This document shows, piece by piece, positions 1 through 9,448 of a stretch of 36,290 bases of DNA (positions are counted from its first letter, which is position 1; each line of letters opens with the position of its first letter). The notes under the pieces were generated by a model. It was not told the origin of the DNA. It did no database searches and saw only the letters and a list, made by a program, of their open reading frames with translations. Source of the DNA: Luteitalea sp. (GTDB lineage Bacteria > Acidobacteriota > Vicinamibacteria > Vicinamibacterales > CAVVIG01); contig WHSN01000020.1 in the NCBI GenBank assembly GCA_009380045.1, positions 1-36,290 on the forward strand. The letters run 5' to 3'. The position numbers were made by a program, and so were the translations under genes.

Positions 1-1208
1 GCAAGACCCTCGACGGCACGATGTGCCCCTCATACATGGTGACGCGGGAAGAAGCGCACTCCACCCGCGGCCGCGCGAACGTGCTCCGCCTGGCGATGGC
101 CGGACGGCTCGGCGAATCTGGACTGGGCGACCAGGGCGTCCACGACGTGCTCGACCTGTGCCTGGAATGCCGCGCGTGCAAGGCGGAGTGCCCGGTCGGC
201 GTTGACATGGCGCGCTTCAAGAGCGAGTTCCTGGCCGACTATCACACGCGTCACGGCAGCCCGCTCTCCGCGCGGGTCCTGGGGCACGTCCATGAGATGG
301 CCCGCCTCGGCAGCCGGCTGGCTCCGATCTCCAACTGGGCCGTCGGCGCCCCGGCGGTGCGGTGGCTGAACGAGCGGCTGCTCGGGCTCGATCGCCGCCG
401 CATCCCCCCACCGTGGAGCCGCCGGACACTTGGCGACCTGTTCGCGAGACGCCGCGCGAAAACGCCGTCCTCGCCGCGGGCCGTGCTGTTTGGCGACACG
501 TTCACCAACTACTACAGCCCGCAGATCGGGCTGGCGGCGGCGGATCTCATCGAGGCCTCCGGACTGACGATTGCCGTCGCCCCGACGCTCTGTTGCGGCA
601 GGCCGCTCATCTCGCAAGGGCTGCTGGCCGAGGCCCGCGACCGTGTCGCACGAAACACCAGCGCGCTGTACTCCCTCGGCGCCGACGGTCAGAGCCTGGT
701 GTTTCTCGAGCCGAGCTGCCTCTCCGCCTTCAAGGAGGACGCGCCCGCCCTGCTTCGGGGCGATCTGCAACGCCAGGCGCTGAGCATCGCCGATCGCTGT
801 CAGTTGTTCGAAGAGTGCCTCGAACAGCAGATGGAGGCGCACCCGCGCGCCCTGACGTTCGCCGCCGGCCCTGAGACAATCCTGCTGCACGGCCACTGTC
901 ACCAGAAGTCGATGGGCATGTTGTTGCCGACCCGGGCGCTGCTCTCGCGCATCCCGGGCGCCACCGTCGTCGATCTCGACGCCGGCTGCTGCGGCATGGC
1001 CGGTTCCTTCGGATACATGCGCGATCATTTCGAGGTGTCACGGCAGATCGCCGAGCGCAAGCTGCTGCCGGCGGCGCGACGTCAGCGACCAGGCTCGGTG
1101 ATGGTGGCGCCCGGCACTTCGTGTCGTGCCCAGGTCCAGGATCTTGCCGGCGTGCGGGCCCTTCACCCGGCAGAGCTACTGCGTTCCCTAATGTCGGAGC
1201 CCTCATGA
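1..1208 (+). CDS. FAD-linked oxidase/[4Fe-4S] dehydrogenase, C-terminal part (5' end outside window)
   Basis: The reading frame is open from the first complete codon (base 3), so the gene begins upstream and lacks its FAD-binding (GlcD-like) half here. The visible part opens with the end of a first ferredoxin-type cluster motif (GTMCPSY) and the block HSTRGRANVLRLAM, which is typical of FAD oxidase-ferredoxin fusion proteins. A second cluster motif CLECRACKAECP follows about 50 residues later. Two cysteine-rich CCG-domain motifs (TLCCGRP and AGCCGMAGSFGY) lie near the C-terminus. Known family role: oxidation of 2-hydroxyacids such as D-lactate or glycolate, with electrons passed through Fe-S centres at the membrane. 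The stop overlaps the start of the next gene, a carboxylate-type permease (ATGA), so uptake and oxidation of one organic acid is a reasonable inference. The exact substrate cannot be read from this fragment. Confidence 0.85.
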   Translation, partial: KTLDGTMCPSYMVTREEAHSTRGRANVLRLAMAGRLGESGLGDQGVHDVLDLCLECRACKAECPVGVDMARFKSEFLADYHTRHGSPLSARVLGHVHEMARLGSRLAPISNWAVGAPAVRWLNERLLGLDRRRIPPPWSRRTLGDLFARRRAKTPSSPRAVLFGDTFTNYYSPQIGLAAADLIEASGLTIAVAPTLCCGRPLISQGLLAEARDRVARNTSALYSLGADGQSLVFLEPSCLSAFKEDAPALLRGDLQRQALSIADRCQLFEECLEQQMEAHPRALTFAAGPETILLHGHCHQKSMGMLLPTRALLSRIPGATVVDLDAGCCGMAGSFGYMRDHFEVSRQIAERKLLPAARRQRPGSVMVAPGTSCRAQVQDLAGVRALHPAELLRSLMSEPS

Positions 1209-2455
1209 GCATCGCCGTGTTGTCGGTCGCCGCGCTCGCGCTCGCCATCGTCGTCAGCTGCGTGACGACGTTGAATGTCGGTGTGCTGTCGATTGCGCTG
1301 GCGTGGTGTGTCGGCGTGCTCATCGGCGGCATGCCGGTGAACACCGTGATGGGAGGCTTCCCCGGGCAGCTGTTCCTGACGCTGGTCGGCGTGACGCTGC
1401 TCTTCACGCTGGCGCAGTGCAACGGCACGCTCGACCGGCTGGCCCACTACGCCGTGCGTTGCTGTCGCGGCAACCGCGGTGTGATGCCGATCATGTTCTT
1501 CGTGCTCGCCGCCGGACTGGCGTCGATCGGCCCCGGCAACATCGCCACCGCCGCCCTGATGGCGCCGATGGCCATGGCCACCGCCGGCCGCGTCGGCATC
1601 CCCCTCTTCCTGATGGCGATCATGGTCGGCAACGGCGCCAATGCCGGGTCGCTCTCACCCTTCGCGCCGACGGGAATCATCGTCAACGGCGTGATGGCCC
1701 GGATCGAGATGCCGGGGTACGAGCTACAAACCTACGTCTACAACCTGCTGGCGCATGCGATGGTCGCCTTTGGCGGCTACTTCCTGTTCGGCGGCTGGAA
1801 GCTCTTTCTCCAGCAGGCGCCCGTCGCCTGCGCCGATCCAGTGGCGCCCGCCACCACCGGCGGCCCGATGGAGACTCGGCACTGGATAACGGTCGCAGTC
1901 ATCGCGACGCTGCTCGTCAGCGTCATCGTGTTCGACGTCAACGTCGGCATGGGAGCATTCGCCGCGGCGGTGATCCTGGTGCTCTGCCGATGCGCCGACG
2001 ACCGCGAGGCTCTCCGGCGGATGCCGTGGGGCGTGATTGTGATGGTGAGCGGCGTGACGGTGTTGATCGCGGTCCTCGAACGCGCCGAAGGGATCGATCT
2101 CATCGTCGCGCAGCTCGCCAGGTTTGCCACCCGGGAGACCGTGACCGGCCAGGTGGCGCTGCTGACCGGGCTGGTCTCGGTCTACAGCAGCACCTCCGGC
2201 GTCGTTCTGCCGGCATTTCTGCCGATGGTTCCGGGGCTCGCCCAGCAGCTCGGGAGCACCAATCCGTTTGCCATCGCCAGCTCCATGAACATTGGCGGGC
2301 ATCTGGTTGACGTCTCACCGCTGTCCACCATTGGGGCGCTCTGTATCGCCTCCGCCCCAATTCCCGGCGAGAGCCGCGCCCTCTTCAACAAGCTGCTCGC
2401 GTGGGGGCTGTCGATGGCCGTGGTCGGCGGCATCGTGTGTTATGTAATCTTCTGA
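1205..2455 (+). CDS. MatC-like/SLC13-type dicarboxylate permease
   Basis: A 416-residue, very hydrophobic protein with about ten or more membrane segments. The N-terminus (MSIAVLSVAALALAIV) and the stretches GPGNIATAALMAPMAMA and NGANAGSLSPFAPTGII resemble the MatC N-terminal domain of dicarboxylate carriers in the ion transporter superfamily. The ATG at 1205 is chosen because it forms an ATGA overlap with the upstream dehydrogenase stop; a longer reading frame from 1121 would start inside that gene and adds no hydrophobic sequence. The tight coupling suggests that it imports the substrate of the dehydrogenase. Malonate, malate or another C3-C4 acid are candidates; specificity is not visible. 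It ends 16 bases before the next gene. Confidence 0.8.
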   Translation: MSIAVLSVAALALAIVVSCVTTLNVGVLSIALAWCVGVLIGGMPVNTVMGGFPGQLFLTLVGVTLLFTLAQCNGTLDRLAHYAVRCCRGNRGVMPIMFFVLAAGLASIGPGNIATAALMAPMAMATAGRVGIPLFLMAIMVGNGANAGSLSPFAPTGIIVNGVMARIEMPGYELQTYVYNLLAHAMVAFGGYFLFGGWKLFLQQAPVACADPVAPATTGGPMETRHWITVAVIATLLVSVIVFDVNVGMGAFAAAVILVLCRCADDREALRRMPWGVIVMVSGVTVLIAVLERAEGIDLIVAQLARFATRETVTGQVALLTGLVSVYSSTSGVVLPAFLPMVPGLAQQLGSTNPFAIASSMNIGGHLVDVSPLSTIGALCIASAPIPGESRALFNKLLAWGLSMAVVGGIVCYVIF

Positions 2456-2471
2456 CTCCCGGGAACAAGCC

Positions 2472-4914
2472 ATGAGCCTGCTTCGCGAGCTGAAGTTCGC
2501 CGTGCGGTCCCTCGCCAGGGCCAAGGGTTTGTCGGCAACGGTCGTGTTGACCCTCGCGCTCGGCATCGGCGCGAACGCGGCGATCTTCAGCCTGGTGCGA
2601 GCCGTGCTGCTGCGGCCGCTCGTGAACAAGGACGAGAGCCGTCTGCTGTACATCCGGCAGAGCGCCCCCGGAAACGGTGACGAGAATGCGACGTTCTCGG
2701 TCCCGGAGGTGCAGGATCTTCGAAATCGGCTCACCTCGATCGCGGCCATCGGCGAGTTCTCGACCATCACGTTCACGATGGTCGGTCTCGGCGAGCCGCG
2801 GCAGGTGCGCGCCGGCGTGGTGGACGGCACGTTCTTCGAGGTGATGGGGCTTCGGCCGGTCGCCGGACGTCTCCTCACCAAGGACGACGACGGACCGGCG
2901 GCGGCGGGTGCAGCGGTCCTGACCCATCGCTTCTGGACCAGCGGCTTGAACAGCGACCCCGCGGTGATCGGGAAGACCGTTCGCCTCGGCGCGCGGTCTG
3001 CGGAGATCGTCGGGGTGCTCGAGCCGGCGGTGCCCTATCCCGCCGAGACCGAGCTCATCGCCAACGTCGTCACCAGCGCTCACCATCTGTCGGCGACGAT
3101 GGTGACTGGCCGCGAGCACCGCATGACCGAGCTGTTCGGCCGCCTCACGCCCGGCGCCGATCTCGACGCGGCGCGGTCCGAGCTGCGAGCGGTGCACGGG
3201 GCCATCCTCAGGGAGCACCCCGAGGCCTATCCGGTCAAGGCCGACTTTCAGATCGGAGCGGTCAGGCTTCGCGATCAGCTCACGGCGCGGGCACGGACGG
3301 TTCTCCTCGTGCTGCTGGCCGCATCAGCCCTCGTGTTCGTGGTGGCGTGCGCCAACGCCGCCAATCTGATCCTGGCTCGGACCGTGAGGCGAGAATCGGA
3401 GCTCGCGGTGCGGGTCGCTCTCGGCGCCAGCCGAATGGCGCTGAGACGGACGCTGCTGGCCGAGAGCCTGTTGTTGTGCGGCGGCGGCGCGGTGCTGGGT
3501 GTGCTGTTGGCAAGACCGATGGTCGCGGTGCTCGCGCGCTATGCGTCCCGGTTCTCGGCGCGGGCGCTGGACCTGACGGTGGACTCCAGCATGTTGTGGG
3601 TCGGGGTCTCGCTCGCGCTCGTCGCCGGGGTGCTGCTGGCATTCGCGCCGCGGCTGCCGTCCGCGGATGGCGCGTCGAGCCTGTCGAACAGCAGTCCACG
3701 AGTCACCGGAGGCACGACGCGGCGGTTGCGCGCCTTCGCGCTGACGCAGATCGCCGCCTCGTTCGTGCTGATCGCCGGCGCCGGTGCGCTGCTGCAGACG
3801 TTCCTCACGCTGCAGGCCGCCAACCCCGGGTTTGCGACGGAGCGGGTCCTGGCGGTGAACCTGCCGGTCACGCCGTTCGGCAGGACGCCCGAGGAGGTGC
3901 GCGGCTTCTACCGCGAAGTGCAGCGGCGCCTGGCGGAGGTCCCCGGGGTCGAGCGGGTCGCCGTCGGCAGCACCGTGCCGTGGCGCGATCCCGGCGGCAA
4001 CGGGAACACGTTTGCCTTCAGCGTTGAAGGCCTGGCCGATCAGGACGGGTCGGACGATCCGCGCGCGATTCCGGTCGGTGTCGCCCAACTTCTTCGCCAC
4101 CCTGGGCGTTCCGCTGCTGGGCGGGCGAGACTTCACCGAGGCCGATCGCATCGGCGCCGAGCGGGTAGTGATCGTCAGCGCCAGCCTTGCCGAACGGCTG
4201 TTTCCCGGGCAGAGCGTCCTCGGTCGCCGCCTGACATGGACCGACGGGTTCATGAAATTCATCAACATCAGCGGCGAGCCGCGCCGCATCGTCGGCGTCG
4301 TCGCCGACATCGACGACGAGCGGGTCGCGCCGGCGCCGGCGATCACCGTCTATCATCCCTTCGAGCAGGAGATCGCGGGCGGCCGGCTGTTTGTCCACGC
4401 CCGCACCGATCCGTATGCGCTGGTGCCGATCGTCACCCGCATCGCCCGCGAGCTGTCCGCCGATCAGCCGGTGGAGCGGGCGGCGACACTGGCGGATGTG
4501 CGGGCCGAGGTGCTGGCGCCCGATCGGTTGAACGCCCTGGTGTTCGGCGGGTTCGCCGGTCTCGCGCTGGCGATCTCGATCGTCGGTGTCGCCGGCGTGC
4601 TGGCGTTTTCGGTGAGCAGCCGCACCCGGGAATTCGGCATCCGCCTCGCCATAGGATCGGCACCCGGACGGATTGTGGCTGGCGTGCTGAGGGAAGGCGC
4701 GTGGATCGGCGGCGTCGGGGTCGCTGTCGGCCTAGCGATTGGCATGATCCTCGCGCAGGTGGCCGGCAGCTATGTCGAGGGCCTCAGGATTCCCGGGGTG
4801 GTCCCGGCGATCGGCGCCGCTGCCGTTCTCCTCTCGTCGGCGGTGGTCGCATCGGCGCTGCCCGCCGCCCGCGCCGCCCGGGTGGATGTCATCCGATCGC
4901 TGCGGACAGAGTAG
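2472..4914 (+). pseudogene. ADOP-family ABC transporter permease (MacB/FtsX type), frameshifted
   Basis: The first frame starts with MSLLRELKFAVRSLARAKG and ALGIGANAAIFSLVRAVLL, the usual opening of acidobacterial duplicated orphan permeases, and goes through a MacB periplasmic core domain and a first FtsX domain (VVACANAANLILARTVRRES). Near 4059-4070 homology jumps to the +1 frame, which continues with RFRSVSPNFFATLGVPLLGG and a second FtsX domain (LAISIVGVAGVLAFSVSSRT) to the stop at 4912-4914. The break lies in a CG dinucleotide run; restoring one CG pair there gives PRARFRSVS in one frame and a protein of about 814 residues, the normal family length. So this is either a recent contraction of the run or a sequence error. 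No ATPase gene is adjacent, which is usual for these orphan permeases. Without correction, the first frame runs on into meaningless sequence up to 5567. Confidence 0.85.
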
Positions 4915-4925
4915 CCACGATTGAC

Positions 4926-4931
4926 TATGAT
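4926..4931 (+). promoter_or_regulatory. -10-like element TATGAT, 7 nt before GTG start
   Basis: TATGAT is followed by seven bases and the GTG at 4939. No Shine-Dalgarno sequence precedes any candidate start of the DUF5916 gene. The spacing matches -10-like hexamers before the starts at 16903, 16862 and 35910, and would make a leaderless mRNA. No clear -35 box is seen. Confidence 0.35.
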
Positions 4932-4938
4932 TCCTTCC

Positions 4939-7185
4939 GTGAAACTCAGCCTCTCGATTCGCTCTATTACCGTCGTCCTCGTTCTGACTGCCGCCCGGCC
5001 GCTGCTGGCCGGCCAGCAGGCCGGGATCGACTACGACACGGCCAGGGCCACCAGGACCATCAGCCCGGCCCGCGTGGCAGGTCCGATAACGCTCGACGGA
5101 GTACTGGACGAGACGGCGTGGAACACCGTCACCGAGCTGAAGGGTTTCATCCAGAACGACCCGCGCGAGGGAGAGCCGGCCACCCACGACACGGAAGTGC
5201 GCATCCTCTACGACGACGACGCCCTGTACTTCGGCGTCTTCGCCAAAGACGACCAGCCGGGATCGATCATCGTCAACGACCTGAAGAAGGATTTCGATAC
5301 CTCCAACAGCGACGGGTTCCGCATCATCCTCGACACCTTCAAGGACGGACGCAACGGGTTCGAGTTCGCCACCAATCCGGGCGGCGCCAAGTGGGACGGC
5401 CAGATGGCCAACGAGGGCCGCGAGAGCAACGTCAACTGGGACGGGATCTGGGATGTGGCCACGCGGATCGGCGAGCTCGGCTGGTATGCCGAAATCAGGA
5501 TTCCGTTCCGCACCCTCAAGTTCGGCGCCGCCGAACTCCAGAACTGGGGGCTGAACTTCGAGCGTAAGCTCCGGCGTCTCAACGAGGACAGCTATTGGTC
5601 ACCGCTGCCGCGGATCTACGGCATCGAGCGGGTCTCGATGGCCGGCACCCTCAGCGGGCTGCGCGGTGTTCGCCCTGGAAGGAGCGTGCGCGTCAAGCCG
5701 TACGCCCTCGGGAGCACGAATGCGATCAGCGGGCTCAGCACCGAGGGCGACGTCGACGCCGGGGTGGACGTCAAGTATGGGGTCACCAACGGCCTGACCT
5801 GGGACTTCACCGTCAACACCGATTTCTCACAGGTCGAGGCCGACGAACAGCAGGTCAACCTGTCGCGCTTCAACCTGTTTTTCCCTGAGAAGCGCGATTT
5901 CTTTCTCGACAACTCCGGCATCTTCCAGTTCGGCGGTGGCGCCACGAGCGGCGGCGGTGGTGGTGGCGGCGGCGGGGGTGGCGGCGGCGGACGCCAGAAT
6001 GCGTCGCAGGAAATGCGGCTGTTTTTCAGCCGGCGGATCGGCCTGTCGGACGGCGGCAACGCGATCCCGATCCTCGGCGGCACCCGCCTGACCGGTCGCG
6101 CCGGCCGCTACTCGATCGGCGCGCTGAATATTCAGCAGCGTGAGAAGGACGGCGTGCCCTCGACCAACTTCACGGCCTTGCGGGCACGGCGCGACATTCT
6201 TGCCAATTCAGACATCGGCGTCGTGCTGCTGAACAAGGAGGTGAACGGGCCCTCGTACAACCGCGTCGCCGGAGTGGACGCCAACTTCCGCTTCGGCTTC
6301 CTGTCGGTCGATAGCTACGCGGTGAAGACGTTCTCGCCCCAGGCGGTGACGCCAGGCGACGGCGAGGACTTCGCGGCGCGCGCCCACGCCAACTACCAGT
6401 CGCGGACCTGGCAGTTCCGGGGCGCCTATCACGCCGTCGGCGAGCGGTTCCGCGACGAGATGGGCTTCATTCCGCGAGTCGGCGTCAACAACGCGGTGCT
6501 CTTCACTGGCCGGGCGTTCCGGCCGGCCTGGGCCTCCAAGCTCGGCATCCGGGAGATCCGACCCCATTGGCAGATGGACATGTTCATCCGCCGCGACGGC
6601 GCCGGTCTCGAGTCGCGCTACCAGGACTGGCACCTGCCGTTCAACTTCAACGACGGCGCGTTTCTCGAGATCGGCGTCAACCCGAACGTCGAGGAGATCC
6701 GGCAGCCGTTCAGCATCAACAGCGCGCGCGGCGTTCAGGTGATGCCCGGCCGCTACGAGTTCAAGGAATGGTTCGTGCTCTGGCGGACGAACAGCTCCGC
6801 ACCGGTGTCGCTCGAAAGCCGCTGGTCGGTCGGCGACTTCTACGACGGCCGGCGCAGCGGCTACACCCTCGGGCCGAGCTTCCGGGTGAATGAACACTTC
6901 AATGCGGCGGTGAACCTGCAGATCAACGACATCGATCTGGCCAACGGCTCGTACGTGTCGAAGCTGGTGACCAGCCGCATCAACTACAACTTCAACTCGA
7001 AGACGTTCATCAACGCGCTGCTGCAGTACAACTCCGACACCGACCAGTGGAGCTCGAACCTGCGCTTCAACCTCATCCACCGCCCGTTGAGCGACATCTT
7101 CGTCGTCTACAACGAGCGGCACGACCAGACCGACCGGATCGATCGCGCCGTGGTCGTGAAGATGACCTACATGGTTGCTTTCTGA
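4939..7185 (+). CDS. CBM9-like domain and DUF5916 outer-membrane barrel protein
   Basis: A protein of about 748 residues with an N-terminal signal peptide (MKLSLSIRSITVVLVLTA, cleavage likely after LLAG). Residues of about 40-220 form a carbohydrate-binding family 9-like domain (TLDGVLDETAWNTV, ILYDDDALYFGVFAKD). The rest is the DUF5916 region, rich in alternating beta strands, with the family block FFPEKRDFFLDNSGIFQFG followed later by LFFSRRIGLS. It ends in VVKMTYMVAF, with the C-terminal aromatic residue usual for outer-membrane barrels. A run of 14 glycines interrupts the region between the two family blocks. The GTG at 4939 is preferred because of the signal peptide and the -10-like element; ATG 4927 or TTG 4921 would add 4 or 6 residues. 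The family is common in Acidobacteriota and Bacteroidota; its substrate and true function are not established. Confidence 0.82.
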   Translation: MKLSLSIRSITVVLVLTAARPLLAGQQAGIDYDTARATRTISPARVAGPITLDGVLDETAWNTVTELKGFIQNDPREGEPATHDTEVRILYDDDALYFGVFAKDDQPGSIIVNDLKKDFDTSNSDGFRIILDTFKDGRNGFEFATNPGGAKWDGQMANEGRESNVNWDGIWDVATRIGELGWYAEIRIPFRTLKFGAAELQNWGLNFERKLRRLNEDSYWSPLPRIYGIERVSMAGTLSGLRGVRPGRSVRVKPYALGSTNAISGLSTEGDVDAGVDVKYGVTNGLTWDFTVNTDFSQVEADEQQVNLSRFNLFFPEKRDFFLDNSGIFQFGGGATSGGGGGGGGGGGGGGRQNASQEMRLFFSRRIGLSDGGNAIPILGGTRLTGRAGRYSIGALNIQQREKDGVPSTNFTALRARRDILANSDIGVVLLNKEVNGPSYNRVAGVDANFRFGFLSVDSYAVKTFSPQAVTPGDGEDFAARAHANYQSRTWQFRGAYHAVGERFRDEMGFIPRVGVNNAVLFTGRAFRPAWASKLGIREIRPHWQMDMFIRRDGAGLESRYQDWHLPFNFNDGAFLEIGVNPNVEEIRQPFSINSARGVQVMPGRYEFKEWFVLWRTNSSAPVSLESRWSVGDFYDGRRSGYTLGPSFRVNEHFNAAVNLQINDIDLANGSYVSKLVTSRINYNFNSKTFINALLQYNSDTDQWSSNLRFNLIHRPLSDIFVVYNERHDQTDRIDRAVVVKMTYMVAF
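5950..5991 (+). repeat. GGN codon run encoding 14 consecutive glycines
   Basis: Fourteen successive GGC/GGT/GGG/GGA codons inside the DUF5916 gene. The mixed third positions show that it is not a pure trinucleotide expansion. It lies between IFQFGGGATS and RQNASQEMRLFF, so it probably forms a flexible loop of the barrel. Confidence 0.9.
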
Positions 7186-7195
7186 GGAGATCGAG

Positions 7196-7801
7196 ATGCA
7201 CCTGGCGGTTGTCTGACGGCAGCGGGGTGCGCGATCGCGTTGGCCGGCACGACCGGCTTCGGACAGGCCGCCGCCCGGAAGCCCGAGTGGGCCCGCCTTC
7301 AAGAGGAGACCCTCCAGCACTATCAGGCCCTCTTGCGGATGGACACCAGCGATCCGCCAGGCTACGAGCGGCCGGCCGCCGAGTACCTGGAGCAGGTGCT
7401 CGAACGGGACGGCATTGGCGTCCAGTCGTTCGAACCCGAACCCAAACCGGGTCAACGTCGTTGCCCGGCTGAAAGGTAACGGCGCCAAGCGGCCCCTTCT
7501 CCTGATGGCGCATACCGACGTGGTCACGGTCGACCCCAGGAAATGGACATTCCCGCCCTTCAGCGCGACGCGGGATGGCGGCTACGTCTACGGCCGCGGC
7601 GCCATCGACGACAAGGACAACGTCGTCGCGGCATTGATGACCATGCTGATGCTGAAGCGGCTGAACGTGCCGCTCGATCGTGACGTGATTTTTCTCGCCG
7701 AGGCTGGCGACGAGGGCACGACCCGTGTCGGCATCCAGTGATTGGTCAGAGAACATTTCGCCGAAATCGACGCCGAGTTCTGTCTCGCACCCCGACGCTA
7801 A
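7196..7801 (+). pseudogene. M20-family metallopeptidase, decayed remnant
   Basis: The ATG at 7196 has a good ribosome site (GAGGAG) but runs into TGA after six codons. The adjacent frame continues as a signal-peptide-like LTAAGCAIALAGTTGFG, so a frameshift lies at about 7205-7216. A second shift of one base at the AAA of 7444-7446 joins GVQSFEPEP to NRVNVVARLKGNGAKRPLLL. M20 motifs then appear: AHTDVV and YGRGAIDDKDN with zinc ligands, and FLAEAGDEGTT at the catalytic glutamates. A TGA at 7739 replaces the expected tryptophan codon in GIQ(W)LVREHFAEIDAEF, and similarity stops at about 7789. The remaining two thirds of the enzyme are absent. Its last stop overlaps the end of the convergent Nudix gene. 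Two frameshifts, one nonsense codon and a 3' deletion make it a non-functional relic. Confidence 0.88.
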
Positions 7802-8232
7802 GCGGTCCCCCGGCTCATCTCGAGCGCCTTCGCGATCACTGCGGTCGCGACCGCCGTCAGTGCATATCGCTGCAGGCCGTCAACGGGCACCCAGCAGGCG
7901 TCGGCGGCGTCCGAACTGTGCGCCATGTCACCGCCGGCCACCGTGCACAGGTAGTCGATGACGACGAAGTGAAACTCCACGCGTCCATCGGCGGTGCGGT
8001 GAACCCGGTCCACCACCTCGACCACCGGGCCGACGTGCACCTCGAGACCGGTCTCCTCACGGACCTCGCGCACAACCGCGTCGTGCAGCGCCTCCCCGAC
8101 TTCAACCGCGCCGCCCGGAAGGCTCCACTCGCCCTCGAGAGGCGGGTGCGCACGCTTCACCAGCAGCACGCGGTCGCGATCGACGATCACCGCGCCGATC
8201 CCGACGATCGGACGGTCTGGAAAACGTCTCAA
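7798..8232 (-). CDS. Nudix hydrolase
   Basis: A 144-residue protein with a complete Nudix box: [19 protein letters not shown] followed by EETGLEV, which fits GX5EX7REUXEEXGU. The box binds the metal and cleaves a nucleoside diphosphate linked to another moiety. The length and the single-domain layout match small housekeeping-type Nudix enzymes; the substrate is unknown. The start is a TTG at 8232 with AGGGG about nine bases upstream; no ATG or GTG lies between the preceding gene and the conserved [15 protein letters not shown]. It begins 13 bases after the yjbQ stop, so the two genes are probably co-transcribed. Its 3' end abuts the M20 relic, so a deletion has brought the two genes together. 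Confidence 0.9.
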   Translation of the reverse strand: MRRFPDRPIVGIGAVIVDRDRVLLVKRAHPPLEGEWSLPGGAVEVGEALHDAVVREVREETGLEVHVGPVVEVVDRVHRTADGRVEFHFVVIDYLCTVAGGDMAHSSDAADACWVPVDGLQRYALTAVATAVIAKALEMSRGTA

Positions 8233-8245
8233 CGTGTCTGCCCCT

Positions 8246-8659
8246 CTACTTGCCCATCACCTTCACTACCACCCGTTTCTTCCGCTGGCCGTCGAACTCG
8301 GCATAGAACACCTGCTCCCAGGGTCCGAGGTCCAGCTTCCCGTTCGTGATCGGGATGAGGACCTGATGGCCCATCAAGGTCCGCTTCAGGTGCGCGTCGG
8401 CATTGTCCTCACCGGTTTGATGATGGCGGTAGTTCAGCCCGGCGGGGGCGAGCGTCTCGAGCCACTCCTTGAAGTCGTGGATCAATCCATCTTCCCAGTC
8501 GTTCACATACACGCTCGAGGTGATGTGCATCGCGGACACCAGGACCATGCCCTCCTGCACGCCGGCTTGCTCCACGATGCCGGCAATCTCGTCGGTGATC
8601 CGGATGAACTCCTGGCGCTGTTTCGTGTGGAAGAACAGGTAGTCGGTATGAACGAGCAT
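8246..8659 (-). CDS. yjbQ: YjbQ/UPF0047 family protein (secondary thiamine-phosphate synthase-type)
   Basis: A 137-residue protein with the hallmark blocks [30 protein letters not shown] and [17 protein letters not shown]. The conserved histidines and acidic residues lie at the ligand pocket in known structures of the family. Some members have weak thiamine-phosphate synthase activity in E. coli; the physiological role is not settled. The length equals the family norm. The ATG at 8659 is the natural start and gives [18 protein letters not shown]. Upstream, 69 bases separate it from the stop of the short-chain dehydrogenase. Confidence 0.92.
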   Translation of the reverse strand: MLVHTDYLFFHTKQRQEFIRITDEIAGIVEQAGVQEGMVLVSAMHITSSVYVNDWEDGLIHDFKEWLETLAPAGLNYRHHQTGEDNADAHLKRTLMGHQVLIPITNGKLDLGPWEQVFYAEFDGQRKKRVVVKVMGK

Positions 8660-8728
8660 GACTGGACCTGCAGGTGCTTGGGTGCGCGGCGGTGGGCGCG
8701 CGCCGCCTCGGATGGGCGGTGGCCTCGC

Positions 8729-9424
8729 CTAGTCTTCCTTCCAGGGGTTGGTGGCAAACACCGCGAGCTCAGGCCACAGCGCGCGGCGGGGCATGTCGAG
8801 CGCGGCGAGGATGGTGGCCGCGATGTCTTCACCGTATAGCTTGTTCGGGTTGTTGCGGCCCGATCGGCCGCCGAAGCCGGTCTGGACTTCCGACGGACAG
8901 ATACAGACGACACGGATGCCGTGCGGTCGGAGCTCGGCCTGCCAGCATTGGCTGATGCCCCGGACCGCCCACTTGCTGCCGCCGTAGGACGTGGCGCCGC
9001 TTCCTCCCTTCATCCCGGACGTGGAGGCGACGTTCACGATGTCACCTTCGCCCTGCGCCTTCATCAGCGGCACGATCCGGTTCGTGATGTCGACCAGGCC
9101 GAACACGTTGGTGTCGAACATCTTCCGCATCGCCTCGAGATCGAGGGCGCCGATCTCCGCTCGGTACGCATAACCGGCGTTGTTGACCAGGACGTCGACG
9201 CCGCCCATGCGCTCCCGGCACGCGTCCACCGTCCGGGCATTGTCGGCATCCACGGCGACGTCGGCGCGCAGGCCGTGCGCCCCGGTCTTGCTGGAGACGG
9301 CCCCGATTCGGTGTGCGTCGCGTCCGGTGAACACGACCTGGTGTCCGGCCTTCCGCGCCTGCTCGACGATGGCGGCGCCGATACCCTGGCTGCCACCGGT
9401 GACGAGGAAACGTCGTGCCTGCAT
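8729..9424 (-). CDS. Short-chain dehydrogenase/reductase (SDR)
   Basis: A 231-residue classical SDR. The Rossmann cofactor motif VTGGSQGIGAAI is at the N-terminus, NNAG follows DVLV, the catalytic Ser is in VASTSG, and the YxxxK motif is YGGSK. The arginine in FTGRDAHR after strand two favours NADP(H); this is inference. The ATG at 9424 is chosen over the TTG at 9433 because AGGGAG lies 10 bases before the ATG but almost touches the TTG. The substrate cannot be predicted. It follows the MBL-fold gene on the same strand after a gap that contains nested inverted repeats. Confidence 0.9.
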   Translation of the reverse strand: MQARRFLVTGGSQGIGAAIVEQARKAGHQVVFTGRDAHRIGAVSSKTGAHGLRADVAVDADNARTVDACRERMGGVDVLVNNAGYAYRAEIGALDLEAMRKMFDTNVFGLVDITNRIVPLMKAQGEGDIVNVASTSGMKGGSGATSYGGSKWAVRGISQCWQAELRPHGIRVVCICPSEVQTGFGGRSGRNNPNKLYGEDIAATILAALDMPRRALWPELAVFATNPWKED

Positions 9425-9448
9425 CTCGTTCAATCTCCCTGGCGCCCT

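Noticed and set aside
4078-5567. Continuation of the ADOP first frame as a 1031-residue protein
   Set aside because: After the frameshift the sequence is Arg-rich nonsense overlapping the true frame and the DUF5916 gene.
6208-7527. Minus-strand open frame of 439 codons
   Set aside because: Antisense to the DUF5916 gene and M20 relic; no signature and no start signal.
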